NCBI RefSeq assembly: GCF_010389155.1 | Contig: NC_057765.1 | Location: forward strand, 6,386,001 to 6,450,000 | Source of the DNA: Erigeron canadensis | Taxonomy: Eukaryota > Streptophyta > Magnoliopsida > Asterales > Asteraceae | DNA: 64,000 nt | Direction: 5' to 3' | Shown here: in pieces, positions 21,392-31,880 of the stretch | Numbering within the stretch: position 1 is the first letter of the stretch | Layout: each line of letters starts with the position of its first letter | The notes under the pieces: model-generated | The model's input: only the letters and a program-made list of their open reading frames with translations | Database searches by the model: none | What the model was told of the DNA's origin: nothing | Translations under genes and position numbers: made by a program

Positions 21392-23104
21392 TCAATTATA
21401 ATGGCCGGGACGCATGAAAATGGGCGGTGAAAAGAGATCTGTCACCCACTTACTCTCGCCTTCCTGTCCCGACCCTGAACCACCAAAACCTGCCTCTCCT
21501 TGAGCACCTCCTGCTGCAAATCCTCCAGAACCACTCGCGTAATCAGCAAAACCTGCTCCAGTACCTGCAAGTATACCACCAACTAAGGAAGAAGAAGTAC
21601 CAACATCCTGAAACTGTACTGGCTCGTGAGGAGAGCCTCCTGAAACATGGGGACGTGGTGATACAACCCCCGGCGCAGTCATGGGAAAGAAGGAACCACC
21701 ACCCAGACGATACTTATGAACCTGGATAGGAGGAGGGCTGAAAGGAGGGATCTGTGCTGGTCTGACATACTCGCGTCCCTCGAACTGGGCCTGCCACATG
21801 GGCTGGTAGTACCCTAGTGTATAATCAACATGGGACTGTTGAGATCCTAACCAAGTAACCTCCTGATCCATGCGGCGCTGGTACTCATCAAAAGCCCTCT
21901 GGCTCTGCTGCTGGCCCTCGTAAATGTTTTGGACCGTCTGCCCGAATAATGTAAGATCAAAAGAACGAGGAACAGGTATAGTACGAGCACAAGTCCTAGG
22001 CTGCTCCTCAGGAGCATCATCCATCTCCACATCCTCCACAATCAGTGGTGCTGCACCAATAGCACTGGTATCGTCCAACAAACATGCCTGCTCATTCTTC
22101 CTTGGTTTCTTCACAATCTTAGCTATGATTAACTCCTTTTCCGTCAAATGTTCCGGTCGAACTGGTAAAGACAAACCTTCATGATAAACATCCGAATCAA
22201 AAACCCCCATACGCTTATAAAGACGAGTGATAAAATGCCCAAGAACTAGCTGAGAATCCGAATGATTAACCATCCGGTCAAGAACCACTGCAGGTGCCAA
22301 TGCGAATCTCCTCGGGGCTCCCTCAGTGAATAACTTCATTAACCACAAATCCAACTTGTAAGCCTTATCCCAATGGGTCAACCGATGCACAAGAAAAGTA
22401 ACAATCATACGATGCAACAATCTTAACTTCACACTTCTAATCTTCGTAACACTCACAGTACCACCAATAGGCCAATTTACTCCTCCCGAAATTCGATCCC
22501 AATACTGATTAATGGTCTCGCCATCCCCTAAATCTTGCTTCACAAACAAACCTTTACGCAACAAACCCCGAAAATCCGGGTCATCCAACTGCTCTCTTGT
22601 ATACATGCCACAGTAAAAACCAAACTCAGGAATAGACAATTTTCTAGCCTGCCCACCACACATGAAGGTAACAATTCGTTCTTCAAAGATATTCTTCACC
22701 TTATTCAAATCCTTAGTCAGTTTCAAAGAGGAATAAAACTCAAGACATAACTCACGAAACGATGGTTCGCGGCTGTTAAAGATGTTATGCCACATGTCAC
22801 TACTAACCACTCGATCACCAATTTGCACTTCTATGGTAAACCACCTAAGGATGTCTTGTTGTACACCATAACTTCTAGAAAAAATAGGATCAAGGTACTT
22901 AGAGGGACAAACCACTTGTCTATGAAGGGTGTAAAGCTTGTTAAGAAAATTATTCTTGTGAGGTTGCTTTGCCCCCCTAAATTCCAGCCATTCATGTACC
23001 TTATTCATGTCTTCTTCTCCAAAACTCAAAGTCGGTACCTCCGGTTCTTGTCTAGCTCTCTTGGCCGATGCTTTGCTAGTTCCACTTCCTTGTCCCGCTT
23101 CCAT
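21392..23104 (-). CDS. Athila ORF (ATHILA ORF-1 family type), intact
   Basis: An uninterrupted frame of about 570 codons from MEAGQGSGTSKAS to FMRPGHYN; the same frame is open upstream to 23197, but the Met at 23104 precedes the conserved part and is preferred. The N-terminal half is the conserved, Trp- and Arg-rich region (WLEFRG, QQDILRWFTIEV, SSDMWHNIF, IPEFGFYCGMYTREQL, GGVNWPIGGTVSV). The C-terminal 200 residues are Gln-, Pro- and Gly-rich and low complexity. I see no obvious membrane span, so calling it envelope-like rests only on its position 3' of integrase. The role of this family is not established. Odd: the ORF is intact although the element has lost its 5' half. Confidence 0.8.
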   Translation of the reverse strand: MEAGQGSGTSKASAKRARQEPEVPTLSFGEEDMNKVHEWLEFRGAKQPHKNNFLNKLYTLHRQVVCPSKYLDPIFSRSYGVQQDILRWFTIEVQIGDRVVSSDMWHNIFNSREPSFRELCLEFYSSLKLTKDLNKVKNIFEERIVTFMCGGQARKLSIPEFGFYCGMYTREQLDDPDFRGLLRKGLFVKQDLGDGETINQYWDRISGGVNWPIGGTVSVTKIRSVKLRLLHRMIVTFLVHRLTHWDKAYKLDLWLMKLFTEGAPRRFALAPAVVLDRMVNHSDSQLVLGHFITRLYKRMGVFDSDVYHEGLSLPVRPEHLTEKELIIAKIVKKPRKNEQACLLDDTSAIGAAPLIVEDVEMDDAPEEQPRTCARTIPVPRSFDLTLFGQTVQNIYEGQQQSQRAFDEYQRRMDQEVTWLGSQQSHVDYTLGYYQPMWQAQFEGREYVRPAQIPPFSPPPIQVHKYRLGGGSFFPMTAPGVVSPRPHVSGGSPHEPVQFQDVGTSSSLVGGILAGTGAGFADYASGSGGFAAGGAQGEAGFGGSGSGQEGESKWVTDLFSPPIFMRPGHYN

Positions 23105-23214
23105 CTTCCTTTGTGCTGCAGTTTGCAAAATCAAAAACATACACAAATGAGGGACAAAAGTGGTGAAACCAACTCGCTTAATCAAGAAACTAAACAAACT
23201 AACTGGTTAATCAC

Positions 23215-24130
23215 ACCCACTGCAGCGCAGTGGACTCAGACACACACTCACTGCATCGCAGTGAGGTAGGTTCATGTACAAGTCACACATTAGCCACTGC
23301 GGTGCAGTGGCATATATATAGCATCACTGCGTCGTAGTGGATTACTTTTCTGGGCAAGTTCTTCATTCAAACATGACAAGCAACCACCAAATTAAGGGTA
23401 CTAACTAATGCACCAGCAATCAACAGTCAACAATCAACGCATAATCTACCCTTAATCTTCCCCCACACTTGTTCATCAAAAAGCCCTAAATTTCCAAAAC
23501 CCTGGATTTGATTTTGACTCAAATTCGGATGAACAAGTATTAAATCCATGAAACTAAACACACCATTAGCCTCAACATTACCAAACCAACAAAACCCACT
23601 AACTAATTTCGGAATTAAAACCTAAAAATCCAAAATGAAGAAAATAAAAAGAAGAGTAAAGAAATCTAACCTCTTTTCCCATGATAATGAAGGATGAATG
23701 ATAATCTAAGACAAAGAGGAAGAAAGATGCAAACCTTGATGGAGATTTCAGGGAATTTTTCGGGGTGTAAGGTTTTGTTTTTTTCTTTGTTCTTTGTTTC
23801 CGTTTGGGTAGACAAGAGAGGAAGAAAAAAAGAGTTTTGAAATTGTAAGGTGAAAAAGACCTTCCTTTTGTTTCCTTATCCACCCCACGCCCACGTCTGA
23901 CTGGTCAACGACCCACTGCGGCGCAGTGGGCGTGACCCTTACCCACTGCGGCGCAGTGGGTTAAATTCTCCCCCTTTTTAATCAGTGAATTAGAGGTGCA
24001 GCGCAGTGAACCATACCCTCCCCCACTGCGGCGTAGTGGGGTAAAAAAATAGAAGATCCACTCAATTAAAGAAGACTGTGGCGCAGTGGACTCTCTTACC
24101 TCCACTGCGTCGCAGGTCTTTTTCACTGTT
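23215..24130. repeat. Clusters of paired GC palindromes in the Athila spacer
   Basis: The same motif family as in the LTR: pairs at about 23218/23252, 23297/23323, 23912/23941, 23997/24025 and 24074/24093. The last copy shares the longer context TGCGTCGCAGG-TCTTTTTCACTG with 18358. The interval 23270-23900 is otherwise noncoding spacer. Confidence 0.8.
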
Positions 24131-24328
24131 CACGCCCCCTATTTTTTTCTTAGAAATTTTTTGAAAAACATACTTACCTCCATCCAATGTAGCTCAAAAC
24201 TTGCACCTGCACTTTTCTGGACAAAACATGGTTAAACTAACTAAGAAAATAAAAACAAGTAAAACACGGGTTGCCTCCCGAGAAGCGCTTAATTTATTTA
24301 CGAGTCATGAGCTAGACTCGATCACTTT

Positions 24329-25545
24329 TCAAGTTTCCGATTCAAAAATGGGGACTTCCTCAATCGTCCCCTCCTCCTGTTCTTCTTCCACATACAATTT
24401 CAAACGATGACCATTCACAATAAAAGACCCATTTCCATCCCTTTTAAACAATTCGACATAACCGGACGGATACACATGTTTAATCACAAAAGGACCTATC
24501 CACCTAGAAGTTAATTTTGGTTGTTTGATTTTAAACTTTGATAAGAATAACAACACTTTTGCACCAACCTTAAATTCCTTCCTACGGATCCTTTTATCAT
24601 GGTAAATCTTGTCTTTTCTTTGTAAAGCCGGGAATTCTCATAAGCTCCCAATCTAAGCTCATCGAGCTCATGGAGTTGCAACAACCTAAGTTCACCGGCC
24701 TCCATTATGTCTAGGTTCAAATTTCTCAAAGCCCAATACGCCTTATGCTCTAACTCAATCGGCAAATGACAATTCTTACCGTAGAGCAACTTATATGGCG
24801 TCGTGCCAATAGGCGTCTTAAAAGCGTTCCTAAATGCCCACAAGGCGTCATCTAACTTTTTTGACCAAACCTTGGGGTTATCCCCGACCGTTTTTTCCAA
24901 AATTCTTTTCAAAGCCCTGTTGGTGTTTTCCACTTGACCACTGGTCTGTGGGTGATAAGAAGTTGAAAAGTAATGATGAACACCATACTTCTTAAGAACC
25001 TTATCTAGTTGATGATTAGCAAAATGCGTTCCACGATCACTAATTAAGGCTCTAGGGCAACCAAACCTACTGAACAACTGTTTTAAAAAATCTATGACTA
25101 CCCGCGCATCATTTGTAGGCAAAGCCTTGGCTTCAGCCCACTTAGACACGTAGTCATCAACAACTAGGATGTACTGGGACTTGTTAGACTGTGGGAACGG
25201 TCCCATGAAGTCTATGCCCCAAATATCGAAAACTTCACATACTTGAATCCCTTGTTGTGGCATTTCATCCCTTTCTGTGATGTTTCCTTGGCGTTGGCAA
25301 ATGTCACAGGTTTCAACCAACGTTTGGGCCTCTTTGAAGATTGTCGGCCAATAGAAATCTGCATCAAAAACCTTTCTACCTATGACTGACGGACCATAGT
25401 GACCTCCGGTTGGCCCGTAATGGCAAGCATCCAAAATCTCTCTAGTCTCAGCTCCTGCAACACATCTCCTGACCATACCATCTGCACAAATTCGAAACAG
25501 ATATGGGTTATCCCAGTAATAATGCTTAGCATCCGATACTAATAT
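24329..25545 (-). pseudogene. Athila/Gypsy integrase fragment with frameshift
   Basis: Homology begins near 25545 at a [19 protein letters not shown] segment. The zinc finger is present (CHYGPTGGH and CDIC), followed by the D,D,E core: [22 protein letters not shown] and [16 protein letters not shown]. The C-terminal domain continues in another frame from about 24610 ([19 protein letters not shown]) to FESET and a stop at 24329; a single-base loss near 24610 explains the shift. Reverse transcriptase and RNase H are absent. The ATG at 25476 is internal and not a natural start. Confidence 0.85.
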
Positions 25546-25555
25546 AATTAATTAA

Positions 25556-25760
25556 GGGTTAGGTATTGTAAAACAACTATTAAAGTAAAACAAATAAGAT
25601 AAGATCTTGACTCTTAGATCATAGTTAAATTGATGCACGAAGATTCACAAAGCAATTGATGTACGATGATATTTATGATGCACAGTGATTTTTACTGATG
25701 TAAAGCCTATTGTTTTATGTGTTTTACTTTAATATTTGTTTTATTTGTCTAAAACCTAAT
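25556..25760. mobile_element. MITE copy B (same family as 17080)
   Basis: Inverted ends GGGTTAGGTATTGTAAAAC and, on the complement, TTAGGTTTTAGACAAATA, then CTATTAAAGTAAAACAAAT in both arms. It sits exactly where Athila homology stops, so it may mark the truncation point. Confidence 0.6.
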
Positions 25761-28475
25761 TATATATTTAGTGTTACGTACATGTTTTAACCCAATATAC
25801 ATTCTATTCACTATACAGTACATTTCCCTATCTAACATGAGAAAAAGTGAGATGACTCCTTATTTGATGATTTGGCTGCTATCCGATCTAAATAAAAGAC
25901 GGTGAAAAAAATTGTAATGAACTTTCTGATATATTGCCTCCTCTGAAATAAACAGCTCCCTATATAAAACATAATTTGTAAAACGTGGGCTCCTGGGCTT
26001 CTAAAAGGAAATGGTTATTGGGCTTTTTGGATTCGCTGGGCTCCATCCAGAGTAAAAGAAAATAAAAAAAAAAAAGAACAAATTGGTGAGTGGTGTTTAA
26101 ATCTAATTGTGCGTGTGTTCAATGGCGGTTCTTAGAATGTTTTAACGGGGAGCCAGATTTTTTTTTTTTTTTTCACGTTATGTTTCAACTATTATATTAT
26201 GGTTATACAATACACTAAATTGGGCCGAGTCAAACAAAAATAACACTAATAATCTAAATTTTCCATTCAAGTTATCAATACATAGTTTCTAACCAACAAA
26301 AAATTACAAAAACTTACGAAAATACCAAGAGAAAAGATTTTGATTGTGGATTGTGAGAGGAAGACCTTGTTACATGAATTGTTAATTGTAGACTAAAACA
26401 TAGAATTATGAATGGATTAAGTTAATTGTGATTTATCAAAACTGAAAAGGTAAATTTTAGTTTTTGCTGTAACCTAAAACTTAAAAAAAAAAAAAAAAGA
26501 GAAAGACCTTGTTATAAAAACTATGACTTTATTTGCTGTCTAAAACTTAAAAAATAAAATTATGATAGAGTAAATGAATTGTGGGTTATAAAAACTAAAA
26601 AGTTAAATTTATTTGAGTATTAAATTTATTAAACATATGAAAAGTTTTTTAAAAAATAATCCCTTGGGACAGACTTAATAATTAAATTTTTTTTTGACGA
26701 AATACGTATATATTTATATTACTAAGCGAAATAACCTCCCCCCCCCCCCCCCCCCCGCAACCCCCCAACTGGTCGTCAAAGAGAACTGCCCGACCGTGTG
26801 TTCCAAAGGTGTTGATGGATCAGGTTAATTGGGTTCCAGATTATTCGGTTCCAGTTAGGTGGTGATGGCCATGTGTCATCTTTTGATTGGGTCTCAACTA
26901 TTAATTCCATGGGAGTTAGTGGTGGGAGCCAAGAGCAATTAAGCTTTGAAATGAACTTCATTTTGTTCGCTCTTAATGGGTATCCAACTTATTTTTAATG
27001 GCCGTTAAGTTTGTAGTAAATTTGTTGCAATTCTTGCCTTTTTTTACGGTGGTTACATGAGTTTGTTGCAAATTGGATCCTTTTTGTGATGCTCGTTATA
27101 TGAGTTGTTTTTTTCTTGGCGAATTTTGATTGGAGAATTTGATTGTTATTTGTTCTAATTTCATCTTTTTTGTTGTTTCAATTTGGCTAAAAAGGTTCAA
27201 TGTTGTGTTAATAAAAGCACAACTGGTGAAATACTTTGCTGATCGATAAGTTTAAAAAAAGATACAGTCGTACTCATCAAAAAGTTTGGTGTAGCTCAAC
27301 AAAGGGACAAGCATAGGGTTATGAATCTTGATTATAAAATTTAGCTCAACGAAGGGACAACCATAAGTGTACAGTACAACACTGTAAAACACGTTTGATG
27401 GTGTATTGCTAAAATTTAGTGGTGTACAGATCACCTACCATATTTTTATTGCACGGGGACGCCTCCAAGGTTAGGGTACCCGTCCCGTGGTTGTTCAGGG
27501 GACGGAAACGGCTGGGAAACCACAAGGGGACATCTCAGATTCTGGGGACGGCAGCTGAAGGAGCCTGGGGACGTTTCAGTTGAATATGGGGACGTTTCCT
27601 AGCCCATTTAAGGTTTAGTGTTTGTATTTTATTCAAATATATTAGATGACCGGCCCACTTAAAAATCATAACCGACTTTTTATCGGACGTATATACATCA
27701 ACATACCAAGTAAACAAATCCAGTTAATCATCATATATGTCGAATTATTATTATCTTACAAACATTTTATCACCATGTCTTGTTAACACTTTGCATCAAT
27801 ATATATATATATATATATATCTATTATGGATCTTCTTTTATATATATTTTATTTTTCATATTTTTTTTATTGTCGTATCAATGCTGTACCCGTATTTTTT
27901 TTCTTGTCGTTTCCCGTACCCGTATTCCCCTGTACCTCTTCGCCGTACCCGTCTAGTGCTACCTAAAACTATCTTTGATAAAAAAAAAATGTACTGTAAA
28001 TGTGATTGGGAGAATCGCATGGCATGGAGATATGGAAATTTGTGTATATATGGAAACTATATATACATATGTCACTTAACGGACCCAAGTGGACGGTCGT
28101 CTTTTTGTGGATCAACCATGAGACCAGGTAATAACCACGAGGATATTACTGATGTAACTTTTCTTATCTAAGGACGACTTATGGAATTCATAAAACCCAT
28201 AGACGACATCATCAAAATATAAATTATCATATACATATACATATACATATCATAATATATATGACTGCTCGATCAAATACACGTAGGAAATTTACATGTT
28301 TTACAATGTGTTTGAGCTTGTCACTTGTGACACACAATAAATAAACAAAATAACAAAAAAATTTATTGAGCTTTTACTTGAAAGCTGTTTGTTATATGTA
28401 TTGCTCCCATGAAACTAATGTTTGTGATAATCAAAGGGATCCCTTCTTTGTACGTTGTCTTGCTCTAGAGATTTG
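25761..28475. other. Intergenic DNA with low-complexity runs
   Basis: No gene is supported. The stretch contains a run of 18 C (26739-26756), A and T runs, a TA microsatellite near 27800-27820, and a block at 27450-27960 with recurring GGGGACG on one side and GTACCCGTA on the other, which may be a degraded element. An open frame at 27737-28171 is Tyr/Ile/Phe-rich translation of TA repeats. Confidence 0.45.
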
Positions 28476-29478
28476 TCATAGTCTAGAAGCCAGAGACACA
28501 TTATTTAAGCTCTTCAATTCCCTTCGTAAAATTTTCCCGGCTGCTGTTTTCGGTATCGCGTTAATAAATTTCACTTTTTCGTACTTTCTTGTGAGGCGCA
28601 ACCTGTTAAATCACGAAGCAAGACAACGTTCAATGAAAATAGTGTAACAATTGTCTTATAACTTCAAGGCAAGGAGTTTCCTAAATAGAAAAATAATTAT
28701 ATATGAAACAAGAATATTTTTTTCCCCTAGTGTATTGATTACAATGACAGGTAGTCGGACAATAAGAATCATACCTGTTTAGCAACAAAATCAATAATTT
28801 CAGATTGTGAAATTATAGCTTCAGGTTTCTTAACCACAAATGCCATAGGAACCTCTCCGGCTACTTCATCATTCACCCTGAATCATATATAACATAATTT
28901 CATATATATTAGAATGATATGCATACATACATGTATTTGAAACCATGAATAAACAAAATTGATGTCACTTGTCAAGTTACTTTTGGTATAGTATATATAA
29001 AAGGTCTAATAATTTTGTTTAAAAAGTTATTAGAAAGAAAGTCTCTGCTTATTTTCCTTCTCATAAGACCTCAATTAAATTTTGATTACCTTCTTTTTGA
29101 CTAATTAATAGTTTAAATCGAACTGGATAATAATCTTACATGTAGAATGAATTAGTCATACTTACCCTATTACCGCAACATCAAGTATATCTGGATGAGA
29201 AGCCAACACATTTTCCAAATCAGCTGGAGCAATCTGCACAAAAGATTTCAAATACAAATTGTATAAGAAATCGTCGTTTATTTGGGTACGTAAAAGCTAG
29301 AAAGGAACAAATGTGACGATTGATTTAAGTACCTGAAAGCCATTGTACTTTATGACATCTTTCATTCGATCAACGATGTATAAGAACCCTTGGTGATCAA
29401 AATAGACAATGTCTCCTGTACGGAGCCATCCATCCTGATCAATTGTTGATCTTGTTTCATCTATGTTGCTTAAATGCT
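28476..29478 (-). pseudogene. 4CL-like acyl-CoA synthetase, C-terminal exons (broken gene)
   Basis: Four minus-strand exons: about 29478-29333, 29233-29166, 28877-28775 and 28602-28476. They encode STIDQDGWLRTGD, the DRMKDVIKYNGFQ hinge, IAPADLENVLASHPDILDVAVIG, then GEVPMAFVVKK and the catalytic-Lys region IPKTAAGKILRREL. Splice phases agree. A run of five A at the complement of 28575-28579 adds one base in the last exon (between VAPHKKVRK and VKFINAIPK), a frameshift. In the conserved frame the protein ends in SRL, a peroxisomal targeting tripeptide, as in OPCL1-like ligases that activate carboxylic acids for beta-oxidation. The N-terminal exon is 12.4 kb away (41873-42754) across retrotransposons, and roughly 100 residues between the two parts are missing. 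Confidence 0.85.
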
Positions 29479-29542
29479 CTAGCAAAAGTTCAAGTTATAT
29501 AAGAATCATTAGATATAATCAAAAACAATTAAAAGTTCATAA

Positions 29543-31880
29543 TGTTGGAATATGATCACGTAAAATGAACGTATGTCCGAAAAGTATTTAAGCCTACGGG
29601 GTCACACCTCAACGTGAATGTTACTATAAATTAATTAATATATTAAATGTAATTTATTGATTAATTTGATCACGAAAATCTAACGGAGGTTCGTTAAAAG
29701 AGTTAAAAATTAACGGTACTTAATTAACGGATTTAACGGAGAAGAGCTGGAATTAGGAAACAATTAGGAAACCCCTCTAGAATGTTCTAAAGGGGGCCGG
29801 TCGAACTAGGGCTTCAAAACCCTCCAAGACTTGGTCATTAAGTTTCCTAATCCTATAAATACAAACCTATGTTTTTGGTTTTTCACACAATTAAATCCAT
29901 AGGGTTTTCTCTCCTCTTTTCTCCTCTCTCTCTCTCGGCCGAACTTCAACCCCAAGAGGGTTTTGAATTTCGGTTCACATAGCTAGGAAAAAGAGTTTTC
30001 GGGTTTAAACAAAGGGTTGTTCGTGATCAAGTACTAGCATACATACGTTCCACCGTTGAGTGTGCAATCGTACAAAGGGGTTAGGGTTCTTGATCTCCAA
30101 ATTTCGAATTTATATATATATATATATATATATAGTTAAATTGGTTTTGTAATTTAATTACATTATTTAAATAGAAAAAAGGTTTTATTTAATATATATA
30201 TATATATATGGATCGAAATTTTTTCCAGAAAAATAAAAAAAAAAGTTTTTTTTTAGGATTCCTAATCCAAGTTTTGATTTAATTACATGTTTATGTGATA
30301 AATCGTATGTAATTATATGTTGTACCTTTACTTTTAATTGTTAAAAAGAAGTAAAAATCATGAATTTTTCATGCAAATCATTCATGATTCTTACTTAGAT
30401 ATATTGATATGAAATCTTGATCATTAGGGTTAATTATGCTAGATAATTGGAAAATTAATTGTGTGACAATGTGAATTTTTCGTATAAACTTTCTGTTTTG
30501 CGACAGTTTACTAAAAAATTCATATCTTTTAATCCGTAATGAGTTAGAAGCTGTGATTTGAACTGTAGATTCTCAACACATACGGCTAAAACTTTGTAGT
30601 TCTGGTAGAAATCTGAATCGGACCAGAAACAGGTATAAACAGGTCGTGAAGCTACTGGAAATTCCAGAAAGCTAACTATGTAATTATATGATAATTGTTT
30701 GTGTTGTACATGTTTAAGGCTTACGCAATCAAGGCAACTTGATGTATGTGGTCCTCTTCTTTGAAGGGGGAGCCGGATTAGACATTAATAAACCATAGTG
30801 ACATGTTTAGGTGGCCTACCATAACTCGTTGCATGCTTAAATAGTTATAGTTTATAATTTTGCATATTTATTGAGATATAAATTGTGATGTAAAATTGTT
30901 TTGTGAAAAGATAAACATGACTAAGCAATATCGAAATAAGAGATTTTTTAATAAAATTGGAGTCCTACAACCTTGAGATACACCGGCTCACCCATTTGAA
31001 CAAACTCTAAGAGAGGTATAAGCTGGAGTGCGCTAGCCTTCTAAAAGGGCGGGTTTTTAAATCGCGTTTATCGCATACCTTTGCCCTTGCGCTTCTTTGT
31101 GCGTTCAAATGGAGCTACCGAGCTCTCTCGTGTTGCTAAGACTATACAAATGATTTTATTAAATATTATGTTTGGAAGATGTGCATGAATCTTCTAAACA
31201 TAACTTTTTGATCGCATATCAAATTGTATAACCCAATAAACTTAAGTCATTGTCATCCAATTTGTCAAGGACACATGGGGTCATTATTTTACTCACTGGT
31301 ACACAGTGGTGAAATGACGATTGCATGGCAAAACCCATTCACTGGTACATAGTGGTGGTCAATTTTGCACGTTCTTAGTTGGACGACTTAAAGCGAGTTA
31401 AGCGGTGAGACCTTGACCCGTGGCAAAAGATGGGACAAAACATGACTACAAAAGATCGCTTGATGAATTGAGCGTCTTACGTAGGTCCCATACTATCTAG
31501 GAATTGCACTTGTAATGCAATTACTGATCGTCACTTACCTTTTGAGTGTAATCATTTCTAGCAGATCAACTGATGAAATGGTTGCATGTCAATTGGATCC
31601 TAGCATTGATGAGATTAATTGTTTATTTATAAACATTGGGTAATTAATTTCTTAAGGATTTATTATCGAAAATACCGATAATTGAACTTAAATCTGTTTT
31701 GTAAAAGGCAACAAATCCTTCACAAAACATACACCAATCGGCTTTCAGGTCGATGCTAGAAAGAAAAAAAAAAAAAACTTTCTGAAACCAATTTCAATGA
31801 CTGTTTTGTCAATAGAGAATTGTTCTAAGAGTTGAAAAGAAAACCGATGTCATTGAAACTCAGATACCTCTATTCCTAAT
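29543..31880 (+). mobile_element. Copia element B: 5' LTR and leader
   Basis: Begins TGTTGGAATATGATCACG at 29543, an LTR-like start, directly in the intron of the broken ligase gene. A TATA-like CTATAAATAC near 29853 is followed by CT-rich DNA, as in a copia LTR promoter. The LTR end and primer site could not be placed, and no matching 3' LTR was found, so the element is incomplete. A few TA runs lie near 30108-30134 and 30190-30210. Confidence 0.55.

Larger units (their letters stand above)
17583..25545 (-). mobile_element. Truncated Athila-type Ty3/Gypsy retrotransposon
   Basis: Read on the minus strand the order is part of integrase (25545-24329), a spacer with GC palindromes, a long ORF (23104-21392), an untranslated region with several CCCCCCACACTT motifs, a polypurine tract (about 18883) and the 3' LTR (ending near 17583). 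An extra ORF located after integrase and long spacers are typical of the Athila lineage. Everything upstream of the integrase zinc finger (gag, protease, reverse transcriptase, RNase H, 5' LTR) is missing; coding homology stops near 25545, just before a MITE. The left end is approximate because no second LTR is available. Confidence 0.75.

Noticed and set aside
21427..23269. Several plus-strand open frames opposite the Athila ORF
   Set aside because: Shadows of the long minus-strand ORF; their composition shows no independent protein signature.
27737..28171. Open frame of 144 codons with hydrophobic start
   Set aside because: Built from TA runs and AT-rich DNA, no family match or gene context.
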